Shown: piece after piece, positions 1 through 10,696 of the stretch | How the letters are laid out: each line of letters opens with the position of its first letter | Position numbering within the stretch: the first letter of the stretch is position 1 | Source of the DNA: Hygrophila difformis | Lineage: Eukaryota; Streptophyta; Magnoliopsida; Lamiales; Acanthaceae | Direction of reading: 5' to 3' | Length of the DNA stretch: 64,000 bases | Assembly: GCA_030278955.1 (NCBI GenBank) | Contig: JAOANR010000010.1 | Location: 28,646,174 to 28,710,173 of the forward strand | Notes under the pieces: generated by a model | Databases searched by the model: none | Told to the model about the DNA's origin: nothing | The model's input: the letters and a program-made list of their open reading frames with translations, nothing else | Position numbers and translations under genes: made by a program

Positions 1-890
1 CGTCGTACTTTCAAAATCAAGTCAAGAGGCCACCACTAATTTACGACGCTAAACAAGTTACAACGCTAAGCTCGGTCTCACGTCATAACCTGGTCTATCT
101 TCGTCCAGGCCAAAATTTGAAGGAGCCTTACGATGCCAAAATCGACGACGCCAACCTCGGCTCACATTGTACTCCCTCGCGTCGTCACAACACCAAAATT
201 TCAAAATTTCCCACCATTGCCAGAAAGCTGCCACGTGTCACATTTTTTAGGAATCCAGCATTAACTATTGTATTGCTAGGAATTTCCATATATTCGAGTG
301 ATTTTTGAGTGGAGTACAATAAAGTGAATATCGGACTGGCACAATCGTAAAACCGTAGCCCGAGAAGCCACTTGAGTATTTATACAATAAGGTGGATATC
401 GGACTGGCACCTTGTGAAACCTAGCCCGAGATGTCATTTGAGTATTCAGGGTTATATCCGAGTGTTTTAATTGGTGAGGTTCAATTTTACACTTCCAAAT
501 CGGGACCAAATACACTGTTGTTGTGATAATTGCTCGCATAAGGTGTTGAACTTAAATTTGACTGCATTGCATATCACTTAGTTCCACCTTATATTTTTGA
601 ATTGAGTCGAGCAGATACATTTGGTCCGTGTGTTACGCGTCCATCATCTCAGATCTCACTCTCTGTACACTTGGGCATTTGTTTGTGATCATTCTGGACT
701 GCTAATTCTACCAGGTGTGGGATTAACCCAGCAACTCAGCCATCGGGTTGTGAGCAAGCTGTGTGATTTTATCCGAGTGATTCCGATAAATTCCATTATT
801 ATTATTTACATAATATCTTCATCTTCTTTTACATAATATTTTCATCTTCTTTTCAGATACTACTTGAATTTGTTTTGTCTAGTGTCTGAA
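1..890 (+). other. E1 leader / possible 5' LTR portion, boundaries unresolved
   Basis: This non-coding stretch precedes the E1 gag. It holds scattered short motifs of the ACGACGC / GCGTCGT type in both orientations within the first 180 bases, a theme that returns in the E1 3' LTR near 46.4-46.6 kb. I could not find a clear TG...CA end or a primer site for initiator-Met or Asp tRNA. Outside the shared motif theme the sequence does not visibly match the 3' LTR-like region at 46160-46866, so calling it the 5' LTR is an inference from position. Confidence 0.4.
316..450 (+). repeat. Two-copy tandem repeat, period about 68 bp
   Basis: Two adjacent units, 316-383 and 384-450, each begin ACAATAA and share ATATCGGACTGGCAC, TAGCCCGAGA and TTGAGTATT, with several substitutions between them. 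It lies in the untranslated leader of E1 and has no coding role that I can see. Confidence 0.8.
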
Positions 891-2474
891 ATGGCAGGTT
901 CAGGTCATTCTTCAAACAAGGATCTGATGGATATGCTGCAAAGAATGACTGCTCATTTGGACAACATGGACCAACGGATGGATGATTTAAATCATCAGGT
1001 TGATAGTTTCAAGGACGACATGGTCATGCATGGCAATGCGGTTCAATCAGAAACCATGAGACGTCTTGAGCTAAAATTACAGGAGGTATTTGATGAGTCA
1101 ACACCGCAGACCACTCCGCCCATGGCGTCTATTAGTCCTTGGAGCCACCCGAGTGGTCCCCAGGGCGTTCAGAACCATGAAATGGAGGAGGCGGAAGCCG
1201 AACTCGAGGCCCAACAGCGGGATGAGGTGAATCTAACCTTTAACCGTCAACGGGGGCCCAGACGTGTTGGCCGAAACAATCCTGTTCCGCAACCACCAGC
1301 TAATCTTCCACCACCGTGAATCCCTGTTCCACCCCGACCGACAAGACATCAATATCATGAATCCGATTCAGATCCCGAAAGAGAAGTGTTCGACCGGAAC
1401 CCCCGCCGAAACAACCGCTATGATGAGCCCGACTGTGACTTGAAGGGGATCAAGTTTGACATTCCCGCATTCAAGGGAACATCCAACCCGGATAAATTCC
1501 TCAAATGGAAGCAATCGATAGAGCTTATTTTCAACTGCCATAACTACGTAGACATCAAAAAGGTCAATTTGGCCATATGTGCATTTAAAGAGTATGCGTT
1601 CATATGGTGGCAGAAAGTAACTCACGAGATTCGACGGAATGGCTATAATCCTATTCAAACTTGGGCTTCAGTGATGCGGGTTGTGGAGAACAGATTTATT
1701 CCGTCTCACTACCGACAGGACTTATATGACAAACTTGCATTTCTTGTTCAAGGGAACAAGTCGGTAGATGAGTATTTCAAAGAAATGGAGGCTCTCTTAA
1801 TGAAAGCCGGAGTAGAAGAAGACGAAGGCATCACTGAGTCTAAATTTCTCAAAGGACTCGGAATTGAGATCCGAAAGGAAGCCAAGCTGCGACCCTACGA
1901 CACTCTATCTGAACTAGTGGAGTTAGCAATGAAGCTTGAGACCGATGAAAGACCACGAGAGCAGAAAGCTCAGTACCGATAGGATTCCGGATCCAGTTCT
2001 CAGAAACCCTGGAATCAAAGGACCTTTAATCCAAGGGAAGATAAGCCAAAGCCGAAGGGATTCGAGATGGCTAAGGAATTTAAGACATACCGTCCGGAAG
2101 GTCCTAAACCCGCAGTCATCGAGAGACCGAAATTTGAAAAGGATCGGAAGAAAGAAGTCACATGCTTTAAGTGTGGTCGGAAGGGACATTACTCACTTGA
2201 GTGCCCTTTCACCAAAAGAGCTGCACTACTGGAAGATGGATCTTGGAGAATAATAGACCCGGACGATGAACATGAACAGGCTGAGAGAGAGGAAGTTGAG
2301 GACTCCGATGACAGTGAAGAATACTACGCAGCCGAGGAAACAGTAGAAGAGGATCGCAAGTTGACCAATCTGGTAGCTATGCGGGCCTTCAGTGCTGAAC
2401 GATCAGAAGAAAAACCTCGTTCTGATGAACAAAGGGAGAATTTGTTTTACTGTCATTGTGATTTAAAAGGGTAA
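891..2474 (+). pseudogene. gag: E1 Gag (capsid and nucleocapsid) of a Ty3/gypsy element, broken
   Basis: This was the structural protein that packages element RNA into cytoplasmic particles. I take the start as the ATG at 891; the same frame can be followed to 2474, interrupted by TGA at 1317 and TAG at 1980. The N-terminus (residues about 1-50) is helical with heptad-like Met/Leu spacing. Residues about 190-350 form the retrotransposon Gag core, including an aromatic IWWQKV motif and a VDEYFKEMEALL motif. A single CCHC zinc knuckle (CFKCGRKGHYSLEC) lies at 2163-2204, followed by an acidic tail. The stop at 1317 reads CCG-TGA where Arg is expected, consistent with CGA to TGA decay at a methylated CpG. 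Pol with the same orientation follows, as expected for Ty3/gypsy. The family resembles CRM/Galadriel-type chromoviruses, but that placement is by eye only. Confidence 0.85.
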
Positions 2475-3074
2475 TGTTGCTTCGGTAATTGTAGGTAATG
2501 GAAGTTGCACTACTGCTTTGAGTGCTTATGTTGTTCGCAGGTTAGGCATTCCAACCGAAGAGCATCCGAAACCCTACCACCTCCATCGGATGAATGACAA
2601 TAGTGACCTGAAAGTCAACCGACGAGCCAAAATTCCTATCAAAATCGGGTCCTATTCTGACAAGCCAAAATTCCTATCAAAATCGGGTCCTATTCTGAAA
2701 ATGTCATTTGCGACGTCATTCCTATGACTGCGTGTCACATTCTTTTGGGCCGACCATGGTTATATGATCGTGATGTTAAATACAAGGGTCGTGCCAATTG
2801 CTTATCTTTTATTTACAAACAAAAGAAAATAAATGTCAAGCCACTGTCTGTAAAAATGGTTCGGGTAGATCAAGAAGTTCTGCGTGCCAATGTGAAGGAC
2901 GAAGCAGAGCGAAAATCGAAATCGAAGGATAAAGGGAAAACTCTCTGCATTGAAAGCACTTCTGCCAATCCTTGTCTTCTGACGACTCGAACCGATTTTA
3001 TGCAAATAATGCGCGCACCGAGCTCAACAGGTTACTGTTTCCTTGCTGTTGCAAAACCTATTAATGACATTTAA
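2475..3074 (+). pseudogene. E1 aspartic protease region, frameshifted
   Basis: The segment continues gag-pol in shifted frames. Around 2486-2560 it reads as a retropepsin N-lobe, VIVGNGSCTT, where families usually have an Asp at the Gly position (DGGS or DNGS), so the catalytic Asp appears lost. A conserved retropepsin C-lobe motif, HILLGRPWLYDRDV, is readable at about 2733-2775. Between them a 38-bp tandem duplication adds a frameshift. A basic and acidic linker (about 2880-2950) leads to RT. Normally this domain would cleave Gag-Pol during particle maturation; this copy cannot. Confidence 0.75.
2629..2698 (+). repeat. 38-bp tandem duplication inside the E1 protease
   Basis: The sequence starting AAAATTCCTATCAAAATCGG at 2629 is repeated at 2667 with no visible mismatch over 32 bases. 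The period of 38 is not a multiple of three, so it shifts the protease frame. It looks like a replication or template-slippage event in a dead copy. Confidence 0.9.
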
Positions 3075-3119
3075 AGAACTTGCACTGCTACACCTAATAT
3101 TCCTGTTAATTTTTCCAGG

Positions 3120-4130
3120 ATGTTTGGTGAAAATTCTGATGTTTTCCCGGATGAAGTTCCTGCTGGTCTACCACCTTTGGGCGAAATTGAGCATCAAATC
3201 GATTTCGTGCCTGGCGCTTCAATTCCGAATCGGCCAGCCTACCGAATGAACCCGGAAGAAATGAAAGAAGTGCAGCGCCAAGTGAAGAACTGATGGACAA
3301 GGGATGGGTCCGAGAAAGATTCACACCGTGTGTTGTGCCTGTTTTATTGGTTCCCAAGAAAGACGTAACATGGCGCATGTGTGTAGATTGTCGTGCTGTG
3401 AATGCCATAACTATCAAGTACCGGCACCCGATCCCACGTTTGGATGGCATGCTTGACGAGCAGGGCCACACCAGCATATTTTCAAAAATCGACTTATGAA
3501 GTGGTTATCATCAAATCCGGATGCAACTGAGCGATGAATGGAAGACTGTGTTCAAGACAAAATTTGGACTCTATGAATGGCTATTCATGCCATTTGGGCT
3601 AACAAACGCACCGTCAACATTCATGCGGCTTATGAATGAAACCCTTCACCAATTTATTAATAAATTTGTCGTTGTATATTTTGACGATATTTTAGTGTAC
3701 AGTTCTACTGAATCTGATCACCTTTCCCATGTCCAACAGGTACTGAACAGGTTGCGGGAAGTTCGACTTTATGCCAACAAGGAGAAATGTACTTTCCATA
3801 CAACTGAACTCTCGTTCCTTGGCTACATCGTTGGGCGTGGTGGACTAAAAGTTGATGAAACAAAAATAAAAGTGATTTCTGAATGGAAGCCACCCACAAA
3901 CGTACATGAAGTCAGACAATTCTTAGGTCTGTGTGGTTTCTTTCGGAGATTTGTCCCCAATTTCAGTTTAATTGCGGCACCCCTAACTTCATTACTCAAG
4001 AAAGGACTTATCTTTAAGTGGGGGCCGTCTGAACAGAAAAGCTTCGATGAGTCTAAACTGACTCATGCACTGGTATTAGCCCTACCAGATTTTGATCTTC
4101 CTTTTGAAGTGGAATGCATGCATCAGGGAC
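3120..4130 (+). pseudogene. E1 reverse transcriptase, broken
   Basis: This is a Ty3/gypsy RT that would copy element RNA into cDNA. The N-terminal part (3120-3292) contains the usual lead-in with FPDE and LPPLGEIEHQIDF. A one-base shift near 3285 moves the frame to the one open from 3293. That frame has a single in-frame TGA at 3497-3499, in the place of Arg in the [14 protein letters not shown] motif. Further on come [11 protein letters not shown] and the catalytic YFDDILVYS box at about 3676-3702, so the polymerase aspartates are retained. The thumb/connection segment with [15 protein letters not shown] follows. Another frameshift near 4120 leads into RNase H. Confidence 0.9.
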
Positions 4131-4587
4131 CGGCATGAGAGCAGTTTTATTGCAGAATGGGAAGCCAGTGGCATACCACAGAGAAAAGTTCTCTGGAGCG
4201 CAGTTGAACTATTCAACATATGACAAAGAACTCTATGCTGTGGTCCAAGATCTCAAGACGTGGCAACATTATCTTCGAGGCCGTGAGTTCATCATCCGTA
4301 CGGACCACGAGACCCTCAAACATATTCGGAACCAAGGACAGTTGGGGAAAAGGCACGCACGCAGGAGCGGATTTATTGAAACTTTTCCTTATGTTCTTAA
4401 GTACAAAAAGGGGAAGGAAAACATTGTCGCTGATGCCCTATCCCACCGGACAGTCTTGGCGGCCATTGCCACGACACATTTGATTGGCTTCGAGCATATC
4501 AAGGATCAATATGCCACTGATCCAGACTTCAAAGATTTTTGGGCAGACACCGAAAAGCACGGGTTCAAGTTATTTTTTGAGACTTGA
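4131..4587 (+). pseudogene. E1 RNase H, first catalytic Asp lost
   Basis: This RNase H would remove the RNA strand during reverse transcription. The first active-site motif reads [14 protein letters not shown] where CDASGxGxGAVLxQ is usual, so the first Asp is replaced. The later acidic positions are visible: Glu in YDKELYAVV, Asp in RTDHETL and Asp in [13 protein letters not shown] at 4585-4587 ends the readable frame, and integrase continues in another frame. Confidence 0.85.
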
Positions 4588-4696
4588 TGGATTTCTATAT
4601 TATGAGAACCGGTTGTGCATTCCGAAGGGATCCGTTAGGGAGTTGCTGATCAAAGAAGTTCACAGCGGAGATCTTATGGGACATTTCGGAAGGACC
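4588..4696 (+). pseudogene. E1 integrase, N-terminal fragment cut by E2
   Basis: The frame running through 4590-4696 reads into the HHCC zinc-binding region of integrase, including LLIKEVHSGDLMGHFGRT. At 4697 the sequence switches to the E2 LTR. The rest of the HHCC region resumes at about 27158 as ATCGILSERFYWPGM, with spacing as in intact integrases. Fragment assignment is therefore secure although the domain is split by 22.5 kb. Confidence 0.9.
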
Positions 4697-5711
4697 TGTA
4701 ACACCCCCCTTTTTCTACTCTTAGTTCCACAGCGGAAGCCTCAATTAGGAACCCGGGGTTATTACCGCCACGCCCCTAAATTAAGCTCGCTTAGGCCTAA
4801 CCCTGGCTAACTTAATTAATTGGCGATAAGGCTAATTAAATAAACTATTGTACATGAAAAAAAACTCACAACTTTATTTATTACAAAGCATAATATATCA
4901 GAGTTTGCAAAATATTACGACTAAGGCTCGTCGTCCCCAAAGTAACTTGACATGGTACTTTAAAATTTAAAAACATAATTTAACTAGTATTATAATATAT
5001 ATATATATATATATAATTAAAGGAAATTCTGTTACTCATGCCCGTGCCCATGCTTCTAGTCATCACCACATATGTCAAAACCTGAAAAGAGTGCATGCAT
5101 AATTTATCAGCACACCGGCTGAGTAAATAAATTTATACTCTTTAGGACAAAATTTAAATACAATTGACTCAAGCAGTAAATAGCATGTCAAACCGTTAAA
5201 ACTCTGATTCTCTGTATCATGTAGCTCAACTATGACGTCTACACCCGGGGTATCTCATAGGACTTAGCATGCTTTCATAGTATACAAAGGTGGCCCTCCC
5301 TTGCAACTAAAACTGACTGTGAGACCCTTGGCCTACACAATCCTCTTTTAATGCTCTTACGAAGATAACCCCAATTGGAGTATATCCCGTATAATATCAT
5401 CTCAATAATTCACATGCCACATACTGGAAATATAATTTTCACATGCATGGCTTAGCCCAAAAATATTTAAACTCATAATGGGGCATTTCCTCTGCATAAA
5501 CTTATTTGCATGGATAATTCTAAAATTATTTAAAACAATAAGGAATTAAACATGCAAAAATTAGGACAATACCCGCAGAATATAAATTTACTTACAATCT
5601 CCCCAGCTATAGCCTACTCGAACTCCGGGACTGCAACTACCTCCTTAGACTGCAACTACTTCAGCACTTCCCTATTTTATTTCACACTACTATTCTTCCC
5701 CACTATTTTCT

Positions 5712-5747
<36 letters not shown>

Positions 5748-6763
5748 CAACTATAATTCTTGTTCGGGTGTGCATTCCATGCAGGAATGAAGGGGTATTT
5801 ATAGGGCTTCAAACGTACTTCCTCTCCAATTTGTTTAAATTATTTTACTCTTTTTCTTTACTTATTTTACTTTTTGTTTTCTACTCTTGCTGATGAATTT
5901 ACAATGTGGCTGCCTTATCCTTTCTCATGGATCTAGATCCTTCTTGTTATATGTCCTATGCTAATGAATCCTTAATACTAGCACCCCCCCTTCTCTCGTT
6001 TTTTTTCACTTGTATTAATATTATCATTATTATTATTTTATATTTTTTTATTTATTATTCTATCGCATATTTATTTTACCAATTATTGGTGCTACCATTC
6101 TTTCCCTTCTCATTTATTTCATATCATTGCCCTGCACGTTTTTTTTTACAAAAAATCTTTATTTACCTATCCATATAGTATATTATGTTATTTATTCTTT
6201 TGAAATCTCATTCTTGCTCCTCACGTATATCCTCCCTTGTCTTGTTCTTATTCTATTATTCATTTATTTAATCAGCCATTTCTTTCATTAATATTGTTAT
6301 TACCACTCATTATTATTCTTTCTATTCATATATATGTATATTTTATTGGAGAGGCACCAATTATCGGTGCACTTCATCCCAATTATGGTGCACTTCATTT
6401 TTTTATTTTCTTTCTATTCTTATACTTATTTTAATCTCATTAATCTAATATAGTATTAATACTATCCTATTCCTTATCTATGTACTTATTCACCTCTTCC
6501 ATGCACGCCCAACTTCCTCTAAATTCTATTTTTGTTTATCGCCTTATTAGTAGATTTCACTTTATTACTCTTTTTTTTTTATTTATTTAATAGATTCACA
6601 CTTTATTACTATACACGTTTTTGCACCTTCGATTTTCTTGATTTCACAGGAATGCATCAATTATTACTGCACTATCTTACTTAAGTCTATTTATTTGCTC
6701 TCTTATTACTTTATATATATTGAAATATTCTTTCCTTGTCTGTTTTATTCCCAACTTTTATTA

Positions 6764-6801
<38 letters not shown>

Positions 6802-7100
6802 TTAAGATGTTAGAATCCTATTAATTAAAATATTACACAGTAGTTAATAAAACTTAAATGTTTCTCTTCCAAGTATTCATAACTTTTATATTTCTCTTCC
6901 AAGTATTCATAACTTTTTCCTACTATAAGTACTTTTCTATCATCCCTTGTTTAAACTAGGAAAATAATCCATTGCTTATAACAACTTTCCAAAAATTGCA
7001 ACTTAAGTCCTATTAAATTTTAATCTATACTAGACAATATTTTAATTAAACTATCTCTTTCTTTAAATAAAACACTATAACTAATTTACTGGATATTACA
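4697..7100 (-). repeat. E2 LTR (3' LTR in element orientation)
   Basis: This 2404-bp LTR aligns by eye along its whole length with 24855-27154. It is AT-rich in its middle, with AT, CT (5715-5745) and ATT (about 6765-6800) microsatellites whose lengths differ between the two copies. It also contains a 29-bp tandem duplication around 6858-6917 (TTTCTCTTCCAAGTATTCAT repeated), present in both LTRs and so older than insertion. The copies differ more than the E5 LTRs do, fitting an older insertion. Confidence 0.93.
6078..6672. promoter_or_regulatory. Repeated GCACCAAT-T-ATTGGTGC dyads in the E2 LTR
   Basis: Four copies of a near-palindrome occur in this LTR at about 6078-6093, 6353-6369, 6379-6393 and 6654-6672. 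Counterparts in the other LTR lie at about 26075, 26353, 26391 and 26676. The best forms approach GCACCAAT, one central base, then ATTGGTGC. Repeated dyads suggest protein-binding sites or short hairpins; no function is established. Confidence 0.55.
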
Positions 7101-7113
7101 ATCTATCCTCCTT
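7101..7113 (-). other. E2 polypurine tract
   Basis: Read on the minus strand, AAGGAGGATAGAT sits immediately before the LTR start TGTAATATCC. A purine run in this position primes plus-strand DNA synthesis in LTR retrotransposons. It fixes both the LTR edge and the minus-strand orientation. Confidence 0.8.
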
Positions 7114-7249
7114 AAAGACAAACTTCGTCCTCGAAGTTTATTCAAATCGAACAAATAATAGGGAAAAATAAAGCAAAAATTTGCATAGTAAAACTTTTCT
7201 AACCTCTGCTTAGCTGGGGTATGACATCCTCCCTCACTTGGTTTCACAG

Positions 7250-7757
7250 TTATGTCCCCATAGCCGTATCGGGCTGAAGGAATAACTCTGGATACTTAGC
7301 TTGTATTTCGGCTTCAGTTTCCCACGTGGCATCATTCTCATCATGGTTAGACCATTGTATCTTGACCATGCGAGTGATCTTGCGCCGTGTCGCTCGTTCT
7401 TTAGTATCCAAGATCTTGACCGGTCTTTCCTCGTAAGTAAGGTCCTCGTCCAGCTCGATAAGGTCTGGTTGAACAACCCTTTTTTAATTAAGCTGATATT
7501 TCTTAAGTTGTGATACATGGAATACGTTATGGACTCGAGACAACTCATCTGGTAAGTCTAATCGGTATGCCAAGGTACCAACTCGGGCGATAATGTCAAA
7601 TGGTCCGATATAACGGGGACTTAACTTACCTCGTTTCCCAAACCGCATTACTCCCTTCATGGGCGATACTTTGAGTAGAACACTATCGTCGACCTCGTAT
7701 GCACCATCACGTCTTTTTTTATAAGCATACGTCTTTTGTTGATCTTGAGCAGCTTTC
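7250..7757 (-). pseudogene. E2 integrase C-terminus with chromodomain
   Basis: The minus-strand frame from 7757 reads the integrase C-terminal module, with [15 protein letters not shown] and [12 protein letters not shown]. After an in-frame TAA near 7482 the same frame continues as a chromodomain: DLIELDEDLTYEERP, then IQWSNHDENDATWE, then EIQAKYPELF. It ends at a TAA at 7250. Chromodomains tether such integrases to modified histones and bias insertion toward heterochromatin. The domain defines E2 as a chromovirus, and its C-terminal position fits the Tekay lineage. The upstream edge is the insertion point of E3; integrase continues at 13464. Confidence 0.9.
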
Positions 7758-7989
7758 ATATTTGATAATGGCCAAAATTGACCATTATTTTCAATCTATT
7801 TCCGTGTCTAATACGGACATTTGATCGCATTCCGGTCTTATTTAAATAAGAAAGCAGTTGAATTTGACAGATTTTTGCAAGTTTGTATAAATAATAAGTT
7901 GGTATTGAAAAATACAAAAATATTGCTTTTTTATTAAATTTGTGTTAAAAAATCCAAAAACATGATAAAAATATTAAAAATCCTATACT

Positions 7990-9056
7990 TGATTAATTTT
8001 GGTTCGGTGTTGTCTATTCGGTGGAACACAGATCTATTAAGCAGAACACAAACAAAATATCAAGTGGAGCAAATATCCTTATTTATTATATTTTATATAT
8101 ATTTTGATGTATATATTTTTAATTTCTATGTTTATCTCTATTTTTATTTTATTTCCATTTTTTTTGCTTTAGTTAAGCATTAATTGATCCACTAATCCAT
8201 ATTTAATAATATTGCAGGTGTTTAATTTAATTTGGTCCAGTCCAGTCCATTTTCCAAAGTCCAAAAACCTGTAAGCCCAACTCCACACTAGCCCATTACA
8301 TTAATTCAGGCCCAAAAACAAAACCAAGCCCAACCCCAAATTCTAACCCTAACCTAACCCTAACCCTAATCATGCCCTAGCCGCCACCACCGCCGGCGCC
8401 GCCACCTCCGGTCGCCTTCTCCGGCGACCTCCGCCTCAGCTTCCAGTCGCCACCTTCGTCCTCATCCTCTCCAGTCACCAACTCCGCATCCATCCCCTGT
8501 CATCTCAACCCTCGACGCCACCATCCAGTCAGCCGCTGCCGCCGACCACCCTTCTCGCCCCATCTCCGGCGAACCCGCAACAGCCGCAGACAGCCTTCAC
8601 CACCACTCCGATCGCGCCACCACCATCCGCCACCATCTCCAACACCCGCTCCTCCATTTCCGACCATCCTCACCCCTCATTCCACACCACCATCGCCTTC
8701 GCATCTCCACCTCCAAACTCGCCCAAACAACCACCGTGCACATCCAAGCTCCGCCACAACCATTCAACCTCATCTCCACCGCAACACCTCCACCTCCAAC
8801 CACTAATCCAACCTCATCCTCAAATTTCAGAAAACAAGAACAAAGAAAAAATTGGAAACTGAAAGCGAGCCAGAAGAGAAAGAAATGGAGGAAGAGGAAG
8901 AAGGATTTTTGAGAAACTGGGAACTAGAAAAAATGGAAAGAAAAACTGGAAGAAAAAGAACGAACAGAGAAGAAGAAGCTGTGAAAGAAGATAGAAATGG
9001 AGGAAAAAGAGAGAAAGAATGAGGAAAGAGAAAAAAGAAATAAGAGAGATAAATTT
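7990..9056 (+). other. Extra block in the E3 LTR with host-promoter-like motifs
   Basis: This segment has no counterpart in the E5 LTRs. From about 8270 to 8330 it has four AGCCCA/GGCCCA motifs (TGGGCT/TGGGCC on the other strand). CCCTAA-type telo-box repeats follow at 8341-8366, then a C-rich stretch (8370-8820) full of CCGCC, CCACC and CTCCGG. A purine-rich GAAAGAA stretch (8820-9050) follows. TGGGCY plus telo-box is typical of plant ribosomal-protein and other growth-linked promoters. Whether this is captured host sequence or simply an LTR variant is undecided. The long ORFs in it are by-products of low-complexity sequence. Confidence 0.55.
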
Positions 9057-9282
9057 TATCCGGTCGCTAAACAGACCCCGGTCACTAAACAAATCCGGGT
9101 CGAGATGCCATGTATAGCGACACGGAGCATAGGGACATGGAAATTGCTTAAGGACTGGGGATGTTTAGAGACACAAAATCCGTGTCGCTAAACAAACCCC
9201 GGGTCGAGATACCATGGACCGCGACCGGGTGCATCGCGACACAGAAAATGGTTAGAGACTGGGAGTATCAAGACACAAAATC

Positions 9283-9636
9283 TGTGTCGCGGAACAATGT
9301 TCCGCGACACATGGATCGCGACCAGGACAGAGTCCCGCGACCTCGACAGAGACAGAAAAACCAAAGCACCCTCAGCTCACGTGATCTCCCATGTGCCCTT
9401 CCAATTTGATTTTTTCCCACATGCTTAATTCGTTGGAAGCTCCCGGGACCTCAGCTCCCACAGGCATTTAATTTTTGCCTTCTTCCTCATGGACCTCAAG
9501 TCCCGCCCCTCCTGTGCGTCATCTTGGAGCTAAAAAATGTGTCCTGAACCAGATTTTGTTCCGCGACAGGCATATTTGTTTAGTGACTGATGGGCCTTGA
9601 ATGGGCCTAGGGCTTAATTCCACTACTCTATAAATA
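9283..9636 (+). promoter_or_regulatory. E3 LTR promoter: CGCG dyad, TGGGCC motifs, TATA
   Basis: A near-perfect palindrome with 14-base arms around one central base lies at 9283-9311 (arm TGTGTCGCGGAACA). TGGGCC occurs at 9591 and 9602, and TATAAATA at 9629-9636. The order matches the E5 LTR promoter at 28471-28794. Transcription would be expected to begin about 30 bases after the TATA box. Confidence 0.7.
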
Positions 9637-10388
9637 TATCCTCCCACCCCAATGAACAGTAGCTACACACCCATTATTTTCTCAGATTAGTTTTGTTCTC
9701 CTCCTTGGGGGCACCACTGTGCTCCCAAGCAACCTTAGAATAAATGGTTTCATGGCCATGTTTTTTTTCATTTTCAGTTTTAGTTAGTTAGATTTAAGTA
9801 ATAAATGGGTTTCTAGTAGTGTAGCCACTTTTATATTTATTTGTATTTTCAGTTTGTAATTTTAGGTTTGAACATTCAACTAAAGAAAATGTTCCACCAA
9901 AAAGTTGTTATGGATCATTTCCATAATCTTTATTGCTTTATTTTTGCATTTTTGGTCACTTGACCATTTTTATCATTTTTGTTAGGTTTATTGCTTTATT
10001 AGATTTAATAAATGTATGACCACTTGATGCCTATCTCTTGCTAGATCTACTAGTGTAGGTTTCATTTAAATTTTAGTCTCTTAGTTTAGTTTCCTTGTGT
10101 TTTTAGTTGGTGGCTGTTTTACTGTTTTCTAATGTTCTACTTTATTTTATTTTATTTGTTTGTCTAATGGGTCTAGAAAGTGGATGGCATTTTAGTGGTT
10201 GTGCATATTTAATTAAAAATTGCATCTCCCATATTGTATTGCATCACGTTGTAACCCCACGGGTTACAACGTAATTTTCCCATTGTGATCCCACGGATCA
10301 CAACGCACTTCCATGCAACGCAATTTAAGGCGTTATGCTGCCAAATTTTTGTAAAAATTCTTTAAATCCCTCGGTCGCGAAGCAACCC

Positions 10389-10696
10389 TGTCGCGGACCC
10401 AAGGTCCGCGACACAACCCTTGATTAGCGACCGAGGACCCAAATGCTTGCAATTTTATTCTGGAAGGGCTCTGTCGCGGACCCACGGTCCGCGACACACT
10501 CTTTGTTCCTTAACCAGGAATTAAGCCCTTGTTGGATTTTCTAACCTTGTGTCGCTAAACCCCTGTCGCGGACCCACGCCTAGCGACACGGATTTTTGTT
10601 TAGCGACACAACAACCCTAATTTCCAAAATTTCAATTTCTCTTATTTTCGACCTCTCTGTCGAGATCCTCCTGTCGCGGACCCACGGTCCGCGACA
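10389..10696 (+). promoter_or_regulatory. CGCG hairpin cluster in the E3 LTR
   Basis: Perfect dyads with 11-base arms (TGTCGCGGACC and its complement) and a 3-base centre CAA or CAC lie at 10389-10413, 10472-10496 and 10672-10696. A weakened copy lies at 10564-10588. The loop-proximal bases are ACC/GGT here but AAC/GTT or AGC/GCT in E5, so the arms differ but remain complementary. Confidence 0.85.

Noticed and set aside
1..600. Confident 5' LTR of E1
   Set aside because: No LTR end or primer site is visible, and the sequence does not align with the 3' LTR-like region beyond shared short motifs.
5552..6434. Hydrophobic plus-strand ORFs in the E2 LTR
   Set aside because: They read T-rich microsatellite sequence, and the other LTR copy disrupts the frames.
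8341..8366. Interstitial telomere
   Set aside because: Only about four units, with 6-base rather than 7-base spacing. It fits a promoter telo-box better.
8597..9092. Trp/Gly-rich and Phe/Leu-rich minus-strand ORFs
   Set aside because: By-products of C-rich and GA-rich low-complexity sequence, with no domain.
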